Positions 1 to 9,422 of a stretch of 64,000 nucleotides of DNA are shown piece after piece (the stretch's first letter is position 1; each line of letters begins with the position of its first letter). This DNA is from an uncultured Ulvibacter sp. (GTDB lineage Bacteria > Bacteroidota > Bacteroidia > Flavobacteriales > Flavobacteriaceae), in assembly GCA_913063405.1 (NCBI GenBank), contig CAJXZB010000015.1, positions 1 to 64,000 on the forward strand, read 5' to 3'. A program made the translations under genes and the position numbers. The notes beneath the pieces were generated by a model. That model made no database searches. It saw only the letters and a list, made by a program, of their open reading frames with translations, and had not been told where the DNA came from.

Positions 1-2
1 TA

Positions 3-65
3 CAAGAACAAGGGAGTGAAAAAGAGAAAGAACAATATTCCCAATTAAAACTTTTTAAGTTTTAA
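3..65 (+). CDS. C-terminal end of an unidentified protein (partial)
   Basis: An open frame enters from the left edge and ends in TAA at 63-65. It gives about 20 residues, charged and ending QLKLFKF. It would be convergent with porX, with a 35-bp gap. Another frame of the same stretch is also open for 15 codons, so the assignment rests only on the gap and composition. The protein cannot be identified from this tail. Confidence 0.35.
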   Translation, partial: QEQGSEKEKEQYSQLKLFKF

Positions 66-100
66 ACAAGATACCCCGCAGCTTGCTGTGATTGGGAGTT

Positions 101-1651
101 TCACTTTGGATCAAGTACAGCGAAAGGAATTACCATTTCCTCAAGAGAAACCCCTCCGTGTTGATACGTATTTCTAAAATAGCCTACATAATGATTATAG
201 TTGTTTGGATAAGCAAAGAACATTTCACCCTTCGCAAAGATGAAGGAACTACTCATATTAATTGTGGGTAGATGTATGCTCTTAGGCTCTTTAACTACAA
301 GAACATCTCTATCTTCATAGGTTAGGCTTCTTCCAGTTTTATACCTGAGATTCAAGCTGGTTTGTTTATCACCAATTACTTTGGATGGGTTTTTTACATT
401 AATAGTACCGTGGTCCGTCGTGATTATTAATTTAAACCCCATTTGGGCCGCCTGCTGAATAATTTCCATTAAAGGAGAATTCTTAAACCAACTCTGTGTT
501 AAAGACCTATATGCCTTATCCGTAGAAGCTAATTCTTTAATTACTTCCATTTCAGTTTTTGAGTGGGATAGAATATCTACAAAATTGTATACAACCACAG
601 TAAGATCTTCATCTTTGTGACTTTTGAAACTCTCTACTAGACGTTTTCCTTGTTTTAGGCTTGATATTTTATGATAGCTCCAATTAAGTTGCATCCCTAA
701 TCGTTTTAGCTGCGCTTTCAAAAAAGCTTCCTCGTGCATATTCTTACCTCCTTCATCAGTATCGTTAAGCCATAAATCTGGATGCACTTTCTCCATGTCA
801 CTTGGCATCAACCCACTAAATATCGCATTACGCGCATATTGTGTAGCTGTGGGTAAAATTCCATAGTACATTTCTTCACTCGACTTCTTATAGAAGTTTG
901 ATAAAAATGGCTCAAATGCTTTCCATTGATCATAACGCAGGTTGTCCACGACAACTAATAAGGTAGAGCCATTTTCTTTTAGTTGAGGAACGACTTTCTC
1001 TTTAAATAGTGTATGAGACATAGTAGGCGAGTCCGCGCCATTTTCGAACCACTTTGGGTAATTCTTATCAATGAACTTGCAAAACTGTAAGTTTGCCTCT
1101 GTTTTTTGCGACTCTAAGATTTCAAACATTCCAGAATCTTCAATTCCCTCTAGTTCTAACTCCCAATACACTAATTTTTGATACATATCTGCCCATTCTT
1201 CATAGGAGTTAACCATCGATAAATCCATGGCAATCTTTCTAAATTCTTGCTGATAATTTGATGTAGTCTTTTCAGAAATGAGCCTTGAATGATCCAAATT
1301 CTTTTTAAGGCTTAGTAGTATTTGATTAGGATTTACCGGTTTAATAAGGTAGTCTGCAATTTTAGATCCAATTGCTTCTTCCATGATATATTCTTCTTCA
1401 CTTTTTGTAATCATCACAACTGGTAATGAAGCTTCATATTCTTTAAGTTCGGATAAAGTTTCTAAACCTGTTAAACCTGGCATGTTCTCATCGAGGAATA
1501 CAATGTCGAAGTTTTGCTTTCTTATTTCTTCAAGTGCTTCGGTTCCACTTTGAGCCGTTGTCACATTGTAATTCCTCTTTTCTAAAAATAAAATGTGTGG
1601 TTTTAATAAGTCAATTTCATCATCTACCCAAAGTACTTTTATATCGCTCAT
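101..1651 (-). CDS. porX: PorX: response regulator with PglZ domain, T9SS regulator
   Basis: 516 residues. The N-terminal receiver domain (about 1-120) has the acidic pair D10/D11, phosphoacceptor D54 in FLDENMPG, T82 and K104 in LIKP. The rest, from about residue 200, is a PglZ domain of the alkaline phosphatase superfamily; metal-binding positions are visible at VVVDNLRYDQW and TTDHGTINV. PorX is the cytoplasmic response regulator paired with the PorY histidine kinase and is needed for expression and function of the type IX secretion system. Length and architecture are normal. It is divergent from the HD-domain gene, with 126 bp between starts. Five T9SS cargo genes lie in this window, so the substrate class it serves is present. 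Confidence 0.95.
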   Translation of the reverse strand: MSDIKVLWVDDEIDLLKPHILFLEKRNYNVTTAQSGTEALEEIRKQNFDIVFLDENMPGLTGLETLSELKEYEASLPVVMITKSEEEYIMEEAIGSKIADYLIKPVNPNQILLSLKKNLDHSRLISEKTTSNYQQEFRKIAMDLSMVNSYEEWADMYQKLVYWELELEGIEDSGMFEILESQKTEANLQFCKFIDKNYPKWFENGADSPTMSHTLFKEKVVPQLKENGSTLLVVVDNLRYDQWKAFEPFLSNFYKKSSEEMYYGILPTATQYARNAIFSGLMPSDMEKVHPDLWLNDTDEGGKNMHEEAFLKAQLKRLGMQLNWSYHKISSLKQGKRLVESFKSHKDEDLTVVVYNFVDILSHSKTEMEVIKELASTDKAYRSLTQSWFKNSPLMEIIQQAAQMGFKLIITTDHGTINVKNPSKVIGDKQTSLNLRYKTGRSLTYEDRDVLVVKEPKSIHLPTINMSSSFIFAKGEMFFAYPNNYNHYVGYFRNTYQHGGVSLEEMVIPFAVLDPK

Positions 1652-1777
1652 ATATGTATATTTGTTTATTGTTCGCCGAAGGCTTTTCTGATTTCAGAAT
1701 CTTAAATATTTATATATCAAAGTTAATTCCGAAGTCCTTCAAAAGTGAATCTGTTTGTAATAAATAAAAGTTAAAGT

Positions 1778-3007
1778 TTGAATCAAAGAAACAAGCTCAA
1801 AATAGTTAACGATCCTATCTATGGTTTTATTACCATACCTAGTTCTCTTATTTTCGATTTAGTTGAGCACAACTATTTTCAGAGATTACGACGAATTTCC
1901 CAAATGGGAATGTCGTACTTGGTATATCCAGGTGCACATCATACACGATTTCATCATGCGCTTGGTGCTATGTTTTTGATGCAAAAAGCAGTACACACCC
2001 TTCGTTTAAAAGGAGTCGAGATTTCTGATGTGGAAGAAGAAGCACTTAACATAGCCATATTATTGCACGATATTGGTCACGGTCCGTTCTCGCATGCCAT
2101 GGAGCATAGTATTGTTGAAAACTTGAGTCATGAACATATATCTCTTTTGTTTATGGAATATTTAAACACACAATTTAATAATAGATTAACTCTAGCAATT
2201 ACCATTTTCAAGAATGAATATGAAAGAAAATTTCTTCATCAGCTAATTTCTAGTCAGTTGGATATGGATCGGTTGGATTATTTACGCCGAGATAGCTTTT
2301 ATACTGGTGTTTCTGAAGGTACAGTTAATTCCGAGCGTTTAATTACCATGCTAAATGTGATCGATGATAATTTAGTGGTAGAGGAAAAGGGAATTTATTC
2401 GGTAGAGAAGTTTATTGTTGCTAGAAGATTGATGTACTGGCAAGTATACCTTCATAAAACAGGACTCGTTGCTGAACAACTATTGCTGCGCGTTTTAAAA
2501 AGAGCTAAGGAGTTAACACAAAGGGGAGATGATCTTCCTGCGAGCGAGGCCTTATCTTTTTTTCTAAAGAACCATATCTCTCTTGAAGACTTTTCGGAAG
2601 ATGTACTAGACACTTTTTCCAAGTTAGATGATTATGATATTATTTCCGCTATGAAATCTTGGGTTAATTCCAAAGATTTTGTGTTGAGCAACCTCGCGAA
2701 AATGCTTCTAAATCGTGATTTATTGAAAATCAAACTAAAAAGTAAACCTATTTCTTCAGAAAAGCTAATGGGAAAAAAAGATGCTCTTATGAAAAGACAT
2801 GAACTTTCTGAAGCCGAAGCATCTTATTTTGTCTTTGAAGGTGAAATTTCGAATCAAGCGTATAATATGACCAAGGAGACAATCAATTTACTCACCAAGG
2901 CGGGAAAAGTTGTAGATGTTGCAAAGGCAAGTGATCAACTAAATTTAGAAGCACTATCTAAAAAAGTAGTGAAATACTATCTCTGTTATCCGAAGAGCAA
3001 TTACTAA
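1778..3007 (+). CDS. HD domain phosphohydrolase (SAMHD1/dGTPase-like)
   Basis: 409 residues. The HD-superfamily metal site is visible: H54/H55 and H59/H60 in the HHTRFHHALG segment, H97-D98 in ILLHDIGHGPFSH, and a later Asp in the SQLDMDRLDYLRRDS segment. That layout is typical of dNTP triphosphohydrolase-like HD proteins; the substrate is not shown by the sequence. The start must be TTG at 1778: an in-frame TAA lies six bases upstream at 1772-1774 and the next ATG is at residue 43, inside the conserved domain. It lies ahead of the lipid A genes with a 105-bp gap that has its own -7 box, so it is probably a separate transcript. Confidence 0.88.
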   Translation: MNQRNKLKIVNDPIYGFITIPSSLIFDLVEHNYFQRLRRISQMGMSYLVYPGAHHTRFHHALGAMFLMQKAVHTLRLKGVEISDVEEEALNIAILLHDIGHGPFSHAMEHSIVENLSHEHISLLFMEYLNTQFNNRLTLAITIFKNEYERKFLHQLISSQLDMDRLDYLRRDSFYTGVSEGTVNSERLITMLNVIDDNLVVEEKGIYSVEKFIVARRLMYWQVYLHKTGLVAEQLLLRVLKRAKELTQRGDDLPASEALSFFLKNHISLEDFSEDVLDTFSKLDDYDIISAMKSWVNSKDFVLSNLAKMLLNRDLLKIKLKSKPISSEKLMGKKDALMKRHELSEAEASYFVFEGEISNQAYNMTKETINLLTKAGKVVDVAKASDQLNLEALSKKVVKYYLCYPKSNY

Positions 3008-3018
3008 TCCTTTTTTTC

Positions 3019-3026
3019 TATTTTTG
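3019..3026 (+). promoter_or_regulatory. Putative -7 box (TATTTTTG) for the lpx operon
   Basis: TATTTTTG matches the Bacteroidota -7 consensus TAnnTTTG. It lies 87 bp before the lpxD start and just after the HD gene stop. No convincing TTG -33 element was seen at the usual distance, so support is moderate. Confidence 0.4.
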
Positions 3027-3112
3027 CAAGAATGAAAATAAGTCGGATACAGTTTTTATCTATGGATAATTTTTCTATTTGGCTCGATAGCTTTCAAAAC
3101 CAATAACAACTA

Positions 3113-4138
3113 ATGAAATTTACAGCAGCTCAAATAGCAGGCATTTTGGAAGGTGAGGTAGAAGGGAATGGAGATGTAGAGGTGTCCAAACTTGCAAAAA
3201 TTGAAGAAGGCAGCGAGGGGACTTTGACTTTTCTTGCCAATCCAAAGTATACCCCGTTTATTTATACAACTCAAGCGTCAATAACCATTGTTGATAGGGA
3301 TTTTGTTATTGAAAACCCAATTACTACAACACTGATTAGAGTTGATAATGCCTATAAGTCGTTTTCAAAGTTGTTAGAATATTACAATCAGGTTAAAATG
3401 AATAAAACCGGAATTGAACGACCAGTTTTTATTTCTGAAAGTGCTTCTCATGGAGAGAATATCTATCTGGGGGCTTTTTGTTATTTAGGAGATAATGTAA
3501 AGATAGGGGATAATGTAAAAGTTTATCCTAATGTCTACATTGGGGACAATGTTACGATAGCTGATAATGTAGTTGTTTTTGCTGGAGCTAAAATTTATTC
3601 AGAAACAGTTATTGGTAAGAATAGTGTGGTTCACAGTGGAGCAATAGTAGGAGCAGATGGCTTTGGTTTTTCACCAAATGAAAAAGGAGAGTTCGTGAAA
3701 GTCCCTCAAACGGGTAATGTCATTATTGAAGATAATGTGGATGTTGGTGCAGGAACTACTATTGATCGTGCTACTCTAGGTTCAACAATTATTAAGAGAG
3801 GTGTTAAATTGGACAACCAAATTCAGATAGCTCATAATGTGGAGATTGGGGAGAATACGGTTATAGCTGCTCAAACTGGTATAGCGGGATCGACAAAGAT
3901 TGGACAAAATTGTATGATTGGTGGTCAAGTGGGTATTGTTGGGCACATAAGCATTGGCGATAATGTAAAGATACAGGCGCAGAGCGGTATAGGTAGAAAC
4001 GTAAAAGATAATGAAACACTTCAAGGGTCTCCCGCTTTAAATTATGGCGACTATAACAAAAGCTACGTTCACTTTAAAAATCTCCCTAAAATAATGGATC
4101 GATTTAATACTTTTGAAAAAAACCTAAAAGATGAATAA
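3113..4138 (+). CDS. lpxD: UDP-3-O-acylglucosamine N-acyltransferase LpxD
   Basis: 341 residues, normal for LpxD. It adds the N-linked 3-hydroxyacyl chain to UDP-3-O-acylglucosamine in lipid A synthesis in the cytoplasm. The N-terminal uridine-binding domain (about 1-100) precedes a left-handed beta-helix built of hexapeptide repeats with recurrent IGDNV-type turns (about 105-305). The catalytic His is expected in the [12 protein letters not shown] segment. The stop overlaps the lpxC start by 8 bp, showing tight coupling with the next two genes. A diverged paralogue lies downstream at 6970. Confidence 0.95.
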   Translation: MKFTAAQIAGILEGEVEGNGDVEVSKLAKIEEGSEGTLTFLANPKYTPFIYTTQASITIVDRDFVIENPITTTLIRVDNAYKSFSKLLEYYNQVKMNKTGIERPVFISESASHGENIYLGAFCYLGDNVKIGDNVKVYPNVYIGDNVTIADNVVVFAGAKIYSETVIGKNSVVHSGAIVGADGFGFSPNEKGEFVKVPQTGNVIIEDNVDVGAGTTIDRATLGSTIIKRGVKLDNQIQIAHNVEIGENTVIAAQTGIAGSTKIGQNCMIGGQVGIVGHISIGDNVKIQAQSGIGRNVKDNETLQGSPALNYGDYNKSYVHFKNLPKIMDRFNTFEKNLKDE

Positions 4139-5537
4139 TTCTATGGGAAAACAGCGTACTATAGGTAATGAAGTTGCACTTACAGGTGTAGGATTACATA
4201 CCGGTAAGGAGGTAACCCTTACTTTTAAGCCGGCTCCCGAAAATTACGGTTACGCCTTTGTTAGAGTTGATCTTGAGGGTAATCCTGTAATTGAGGCAGA
4301 TGCCAATTATGTTGTCAATACGCAACGAGGAACCAATCTTGAAAAATTAGGAGTAAAAATTCAAACCTCAGAACATGTACTTGCTGCTTTAGTGGGTATG
4401 GAGGTTGATAATTGTATTATGGAGTTAAACGCTCCGGAACCTCCAATTATGGACGGTTCTTCTAAGTTCTTCGTGGAGGCAATTGAAAAAGCAGGAATCA
4501 TGGAGCAGGATGCCGTTAGAGAAGAATATATAGTGAAAGAGGTGATTTCTTATACGGATGAAGAATCTGGAAGCGAAATCATTGTAATGCCATCAGATGA
4601 GTATCAAATTACTACAATGGTAGATTTTGGAACGAAGGTATTAGGTACACAGAATGCTTCTCTAAGACATATTTCGGATTTCAAAGATGAAATATCAGAT
4701 TCTAGAACCTTTAGTTTCCTTCATGAGATTGAAATGTTGTTAGAACATGGGCTTATAAAAGGCGGAGACCTTAACAATGCGATTGTTTATGTTGACAAAG
4801 AGTTGTCTCCCGAGACGATGGAGAAATTACGTTCCGCCTTTGGAAAAGATAAGATATCTATAAAACCAAACGGGATTTTGGACAACCTTACTTTGCATCA
4901 TCCTAATGAGGCAGCACGTCATAAATTGTTAGATGTCATTGGAGATTTAGCCTTAGTAGGTACACGAATTCGAGGAAAAGTTATCGCTAATAAACCTGGA
5001 CATCATGTAAATACTGAGTTTGCTAAAAAGCTTTCTAAAAAAATTAAGCTCGAAAACAGAAATAAGGTGCCGATTTTCGATCTTTCAAAACCGCCGGTCA
5101 AGGATGTAAATCAAATAATGGAAATGCTTCCACATCGTCCTCCATTTTTGTTCGTGGATAAAATTCTTGAAATGGCCGAAGATTCTGTAGTAGGGTTGAA
5201 AAATGTTACTATGAATGAGCCGTTTTTCGTGGGTCACTTCCCTGGAGCACCCGTTATGCCAGGGGTTATAATCGTTGAAGCCATGGCGCAAACAGGTGGG
5301 ATTTTAGCATTAAGTATGGTTCCAGATCCACAAAATTATCTTACTTACTTTATGAAAATTAATAACGTAAAGTTCAAGAAGCAAGTTAATCCGGGAGATA
5401 CCCTTATTTTTAATTTAAAATTAATGTCTCCAATTCGAAGGGGAATTGTTCATATGAGTGGAAAAGCATATGTCAATGATAAATTAGTGACCGAAGCAGA
5501 GTTGATGGCGCAAATTGTTAAAACAAAAAACATATAA
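4131..5537 (+). CDS. lpxC: Bifunctional LpxC deacetylase / FabZ dehydratase
   Basis: 468 residues, a fusion typical of Bacteroidota. Residues 1 to about 305 are LpxC, the zinc-dependent deacetylase that commits UDP-3-O-acyl-GlcNAc to lipid A; zinc-ligand motifs include TSEHVLAAL, and [18 protein letters not shown] with ligand and catalytic His/Asp. Residues about 318-468 are FabZ, the (3R)-hydroxyacyl-ACP dehydratase, with the hot-dog catalytic segments [10 protein letters not shown] and [12 protein letters not shown]. Fusing the two couples lipid A commitment to control of the hydroxyacyl-ACP pool both enzymes draw on. Translation may begin at the ATG at 4131 or at the Met four codons later. 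It is co-transcribed with lpxD and lpxA. Confidence 0.95.
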   Translation: MNNSMGKQRTIGNEVALTGVGLHTGKEVTLTFKPAPENYGYAFVRVDLEGNPVIEADANYVVNTQRGTNLEKLGVKIQTSEHVLAALVGMEVDNCIMELNAPEPPIMDGSSKFFVEAIEKAGIMEQDAVREEYIVKEVISYTDEESGSEIIVMPSDEYQITTMVDFGTKVLGTQNASLRHISDFKDEISDSRTFSFLHEIEMLLEHGLIKGGDLNNAIVYVDKELSPETMEKLRSAFGKDKISIKPNGILDNLTLHHPNEAARHKLLDVIGDLALVGTRIRGKVIANKPGHHVNTEFAKKLSKKIKLENRNKVPIFDLSKPPVKDVNQIMEMLPHRPPFLFVDKILEMAEDSVVGLKNVTMNEPFFVGHFPGAPVMPGVIIVEAMAQTGGILALSMVPDPQNYLTYFMKINNVKFKKQVNPGDTLIFNLKLMSPIRRGIVHMSGKAYVNDKLVTEAELMAQIVKTKNI

Positions 5538-6320
5538 ATGAACCAACCTTTAGCATATGTACATCCGGGAGCGAAAATCGCCAAGAATGTAGTGATAGAG
5601 CCCTTTACAACTATTCATAGTAATGTTATAATTGGGGATGGAACCTGGATAGGTTCTAACGTTACAATAATGGAAGGTGCTCGAATAGGAAAGAATTGTA
5701 ATATTTTCCCAGGAGCAGTTATTTCGGCGATTCCACAGGATTTGAAATTCCAGGATGAAGAAACTACAGTGGAAATTGGGAATAATGTTACCATACGAGA
5801 ATATGTAACTGTAAATAGAGGTACGGTTGACCGTGGCAAAACAGTTATTGGAGATAATTGTTTAATTATGGCGTATTGTCATATTGCCCACGATTGTATT
5901 GTTGGGAACAATTGTATTTTTTCAAACAATAGCACTTTGGCAGGACACTGTACTGTTGGAGACTTTGTGATTTTAGCTGGAATGACTGCTGTGCATCAGT
6001 TTTGTATGATTGGTAATCACGCTTTTGTAACGGGCGGTTCGTTGGTGCGTAAGGATGTACCTCCTTTTGTAAAAGGAGCTAGAGAGCCTCTTTCTTATGT
6101 TGGAATCAATTCAATTGGTTTACGTCGACGAGGTTTCTCACCAGAGAAAATTAGAGAAGTACAAAATATTTATAGATTGCTTTATCAAGGGAATCATAAT
6201 ACCACTCAGTCTTCAGAAATTATTGAAGCCGAAATGGAAGCGACCCCAGAAAGGGATGAAATCCTTCAGTTTATCAAAAATTCGAAGAGAGGAATTATGA
6301 AGGGCTATTTTAGTAATTAG
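5538..6320 (+). CDS. lpxA: UDP-N-acetylglucosamine O-acyltransferase LpxA
   Basis: 260 residues, the usual length. It transfers a 3-hydroxyacyl chain from ACP to UDP-GlcNAc, the first step of lipid A synthesis. The hexapeptide-repeat beta-helix covers about residues 5-190; the catalytic His lies in the MAYCHIAHDC segment and the C-terminal helical domain follows VGINSIGLRRRGF. The ATG begins immediately after the lpxC/fabZ stop with no gap, so it is part of the same operon. Confidence 0.95.
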   Translation: MNQPLAYVHPGAKIAKNVVIEPFTTIHSNVIIGDGTWIGSNVTIMEGARIGKNCNIFPGAVISAIPQDLKFQDEETTVEIGNNVTIREYVTVNRGTVDRGKTVIGDNCLIMAYCHIAHDCIVGNNCIFSNNSTLAGHCTVGDFVILAGMTAVHQFCMIGNHAFVTGGSLVRKDVPPFVKGAREPLSYVGINSIGLRRRGFSPEKIREVQNIYRLLYQGNHNTTQSSEIIEAEMEATPERDEILQFIKNSKRGIMKGYFSN

Positions 6321-6394
6321 GATTTCAGAAAAAATAAAAGAATATAGATTGGTCCGGAACAATGGCCATTAATAATAACATTAAAATTTTATAA

Positions 6395-6961
6395 ATGGCA
6401 TCAAGTTCAGATATTAGAAAAGGATTATGTATAAAATATAATAATGATATTTATAAGATCATCGAATTTTTACATGTAAAACCGGGAAAAGGACCCGCTT
6501 TTGTGCGTACTAAATTGAAAAGTGTTACTAGTGGGAAAGTAATAGATAATACATTCTCAGCAGGTCATAAGATTGATGATGTTCGCGTTGAAACGCACAA
6601 ATTTCAGTTTTTATATAATGAGGGAGATACGTATCATTTTATGAATACGGAAGACTATTCTCAAATTCAATTGGAAAAGGAAGCATTGGATACTCCAGAA
6701 TTGATGAAAGAGGGTGAAGTTGTAACTGTAATTATTAATTCTGAGGATAATGCTCCGCTATCTGTTGAAATGCCAGCCCATGTGATTCTGCGAGTGACAT
6801 CTACCGAACCCGGTGTTAAAGGTAATACAGCTACAAATGCCACAAAACCAGCAGTTGTAGAGACTGGAGCTGAGGTAAATGTTCCATTATTTATAAATGA
6901 AGGTGATAAGATACGTATCGATACAGATAAAGGAAATTATCAAGAACGAATTAAAGAGTAA
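6395..6961 (+). CDS. efp: Translation elongation factor P
   Basis: 188 residues with the three-domain EF-P layout. The loop that contacts the tRNA acceptor stem is HVKPGKGPAFVRTKL, with Lys32 as the candidate modification site. EF-P relieves ribosome stalling at polyproline stretches. No modification enzyme was recognised nearby. It sits 74 bp after lpxA, and the next acyltransferase begins 8 bp downstream, so it is embedded in the envelope gene cluster. Confidence 0.95.
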   Translation: MASSSDIRKGLCIKYNNDIYKIIEFLHVKPGKGPAFVRTKLKSVTSGKVIDNTFSAGHKIDDVRVETHKFQFLYNEGDTYHFMNTEDYSQIQLEKEALDTPELMKEGEVVTVIINSEDNAPLSVEMPAHVILRVTSTEPGVKGNTATNATKPAVVETGAEVNVPLFINEGDKIRIDTDKGNYQERIKE

Positions 6962-6969
6962 TATTGCAC

Positions 6970-7905
6970 ATGAAGTTCAATAAACCCCAAACACTAGATG
7001 ACATTGCTAACATAATCAATTGTGAATATGTTGGTGATCCAGATCTTTCTGTTTTGGGAATGAATGAAATTCATGTGGTACGATCTGGGGATATTGTTTT
7101 TGTAGATCATCCAAAATATTACGATAAGGCTCTTGAGTCTCCTGCCACCATTATATTGATTAACAAGAAGGTTGATTGTCCAAAAGGAAAGGCTCTATTA
7201 GTTTCTGATGATCCATTTAGAGACTTTAATAGGCTTACGAATCACTTTAATCCTTTTATTGCCGCTCGTGCTGTGATAGCGGAGTCGGCGGTTATAGGAA
7301 AACATACGGTGATTCAGCCAAATGTGTTTATCGGAAATAATGTACAAATAGGTAATGATTGTTTAATTCATTCCAATGTTTGTATTTATGATAATGTAGT
7401 AATTGGGAACAATGTTACAATTCATTCGGGAACCGTATTGGGAGCCGATGCCTTTTACTATAAAAATCGACCAGAGGGCTTCGATAAATTAAAAAGTGGA
7501 GGAAACGTTATTATAGAAGATAATGTAGATTTAGGGGCGCTATGTACCATCGATAGAGGTGTGACCGCTTCAACAACTATTGGGAGAGGGACAAAACTTG
7601 ATAATCAGGTTCATGTTGGGCACGATACCATTATTGGAGAACGTTGCTTGATCGCTTCACAAGTTGGAATTGCTGGATGTGTTTTGATTGAAGATTTTGT
7701 TACAATTTGGGGACAAGTTGGAATTACTAGTGGAGTAACCATAGGTGAAAAAGCTGTGATCTCTGCACAAAGTGGGGTGAGTAAATCCTTACCAGGACAT
7801 AAATCGTATTTTGGAACGCCTGCGGACGATTTCAGAAAAAAGTATAAAGAATTAGCTTCAATTAGATTAATTCCAGACATTATTGACAAACTAGATAAAC
7901 TGTAA
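6970..7905 (+). CDS. LpxD-like hexapeptide acyltransferase (second copy)
   Basis: 311 residues from the ATG at 6970. A TTG two codons earlier also opens the frame, but MKFNKPQTL is the more natural N-terminus. It has an LpxD-type N-terminal domain (about 1-95) and a left-handed beta-helix of hexapeptide repeats (about 100-290), including DNQVHVGHDTIIGE, which matches the catalytic-His region of LpxD. It is clearly diverged from the lpxD at 3113. The likely role is acyl transfer to a UDP-sugar in lipid A or another surface glycolipid; the substrate cannot be told from sequence. Its stop overlaps the next start (TAATG). Confidence 0.85.
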   Translation: MKFNKPQTLDDIANIINCEYVGDPDLSVLGMNEIHVVRSGDIVFVDHPKYYDKALESPATIILINKKVDCPKGKALLVSDDPFRDFNRLTNHFNPFIAARAVIAESAVIGKHTVIQPNVFIGNNVQIGNDCLIHSNVCIYDNVVIGNNVTIHSGTVLGADAFYYKNRPEGFDKLKSGGNVIIEDNVDLGALCTIDRGVTASTTIGRGTKLDNQVHVGHDTIIGERCLIASQVGIAGCVLIEDFVTIWGQVGITSGVTIGEKAVISAQSGVSKSLPGHKSYFGTPADDFRKKYKELASIRLIPDIIDKLDKL

Positions 7906-8318
7906 TGGGTAAAAGTTCAAAGGAAGTAGTAAGAGATTTTTATAGATCTGACATTCTTAAAGACGATACGGTATTGGAAGAGTTTTTTCATCCAGATTTG
8001 GTATTGATATGGAATAGTGATGATGGGTTAACTATAATGAACACAGATGACTTAATAGGTTTCTTTTCGGAGATAAGGCGTACCTATTTTGATTTGCGAA
8101 TTGAGGTAAGTCACTTATTAGCAGATGATAATAACGTAACCATTCGTTATAAGTATTATGTTAGGACAATTGAAAATCCAGATGAAGAATTAGGTATTGC
8201 TCATTTTATTGCAATTTGGGAAGTGAAAGACGAAAAATTATATAGAGGATATCAAGTAAGTCAGCCCGTTACCGATAAGGACGATACTACAGAATCTTAC
8301 CATAGAGTTAAGGTATAA
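7905..8318 (+). CDS. NTF2-like / SnoaL-like protein
   Basis: 137 residues. The pattern (N-terminal helix KEVVRDFYRSD, then mixed strands ending in a strand with YRGYQVSQPV) fits the NTF2/SnoaL cone fold, a family of small binding proteins and isomerases. No catalytic assignment can be made. It overlaps the preceding acyltransferase stop by one base and so is translationally coupled to it. A weak hairpin-free gap with a -7 box separates it from sucD. Confidence 0.75.
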   Translation: MGKSSKEVVRDFYRSDILKDDTVLEEFFHPDLVLIWNSDDGLTIMNTDDLIGFFSEIRRTYFDLRIEVSHLLADDNNVTIRYKYYVRTIENPDEELGIAHFIAIWEVKDEKLYRGYQVSQPVTDKDDTTESYHRVKV

Positions 8319-8347
8319 AAAAGACCAAAAATTTGACTAAATAAGAG

Positions 8348-8355
8348 TATATTTG
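8348..8355 (+). promoter_or_regulatory. Putative -7 box (TATATTTG) for sucD
   Basis: TATATTTG is a full match to TAnnTTTG, 82 bp before the sucD start. The nearest upstream TTG (8333-8335) is closer than the normal spacing, so the -33 element is uncertain. Confidence 0.4.
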
Positions 8356-8436
8356 CCGCCGATCTTTGCGTCTTATCAATAGCAATGATCATCGGTCTAA
8401 ATTTGATTTAATAATAATTCATAGATAATAAACGCA

Positions 8437-9309
8437 ATGAGTGTTTTAGTTAATAAAGATTCAAAAATAATTGTTCAAGGTTTTACGGGTAGTGAGGGTA
8501 CTTTTCACGCTGGACAAATGATCGAGTATGGAACTAATGTTGTTGGTGGTGTGACACCAGGAAAAGGAGGTCAAATCCATCTGGATAAGCCTGTTTTTAA
8601 TACAGTTGAAGAGGCCGTGAATAAAGTTGGAGCCGATACAACCATTATTTTTGTACCTCCAGCTTTTGCTGCCGATGCGATTATGGAGGCTGCGAATGCC
8701 GGGATTAAAGTGATTATTACAATTACCGAAGGTATTCCAGTAGCAGATATGATAAAAGCTGCGGACTACCTTAAAGATAAAGATTGCCGTTTGGTGGGAC
8801 CAAATTGCCCTGGAGTGATTACACCCGGTGAAGCTAAGGTTGGTATTATGCCAGGTTTTGTTTTCAAGAAGGGAAGGGTTGGAGTTGTTTCTAAATCTGG
8901 AACTTTAACTTATGAGGCGGCGGATCAAGTTGTAAAACAAGGATTAGGAATTACAACTGCGATAGGTATTGGAGGAGACCCAATTATAGGAACTACAACT
9001 AAAGAAGCCGTGGAGTTACTTATCAACGACCCAGAGACTGAAGCTGTTGTTATGATAGGTGAAATAGGAGGGCAATTAGAAGCAGACGCTGCACAATGGT
9101 ATAAAGCAAGTGGAAGTAAAAAACCTATTGTTGGCTTTATTGCTGGTGAAACTGCCCCTGCAGGGCGAACCATGGGTCATGCTGGTGCCATCGTAGGTGG
9201 AAGTGATGATACCGCACAGGCTAAGAAAAAAATTATGCGTGAATGTGGAATTCACGTAGTAGATTCTCCTGCCGAAATTGGAAAAAAAATAGCTGAGGTT
9301 TTAGGATAA
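8437..9309 (+). CDS. sucD: Succinate-CoA ligase, alpha subunit
   Basis: 290 residues, full length. It forms the CoA-binding and phosphohistidine subunit of succinyl-CoA synthetase in the TCA cycle. Seen: the N-terminal CoA-binding Rossmann region beginning [15 protein letters not shown], the [12 protein letters not shown] segment, and the active-site histidine in [13 protein letters not shown] near the C-terminus. The beta subunit gene sucC is not in this window, which is common in this group. It is a single-gene unit: a -7 box lies upstream and a strong hairpin follows. Confidence 0.96.
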   Translation: MSVLVNKDSKIIVQGFTGSEGTFHAGQMIEYGTNVVGGVTPGKGGQIHLDKPVFNTVEEAVNKVGADTTIIFVPPAFAADAIMEAANAGIKVIITITEGIPVADMIKAADYLKDKDCRLVGPNCPGVITPGEAKVGIMPGFVFKKGRVGVVSKSGTLTYEAADQVVKQGLGITTAIGIGGDPIIGTTTKEAVELLINDPETEAVVMIGEIGGQLEADAAQWYKASGSKKPIVGFIAGETAPAGRTMGHAGAIVGGSDDTAQAKKKIMRECGIHVVDSPAEIGKKIAEVLG

Positions 9310-9323
9310 TCTATCCAAAAAAA

Positions 9324-9364
9324 TAATTCCAAGCCTTGTGAAAAATTCATAAGGCTTGGAATTA
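9324..9364. terminator. Strong hairpin after sucD
   Basis: A perfect 14-bp inverted repeat (9324-9337 with 9351-9364) encloses a 13-nt loop whose ends can also pair. There is no long T tract after it on the plus strand. It is the probable transcript end for sucD. Confidence 0.65.
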
Positions 9365-9422
9365 TGGAGAACCCAAGACGATTTATTATATTTGATTTTA
9401 TTACTAAAAACAATCAAGCATT

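Noticed and set aside
3782-4024. Minus-strand ORF opposite lpxD
   Set aside because: An antisense shadow of the repetitive hexapeptide coding pattern; no start context or family match.
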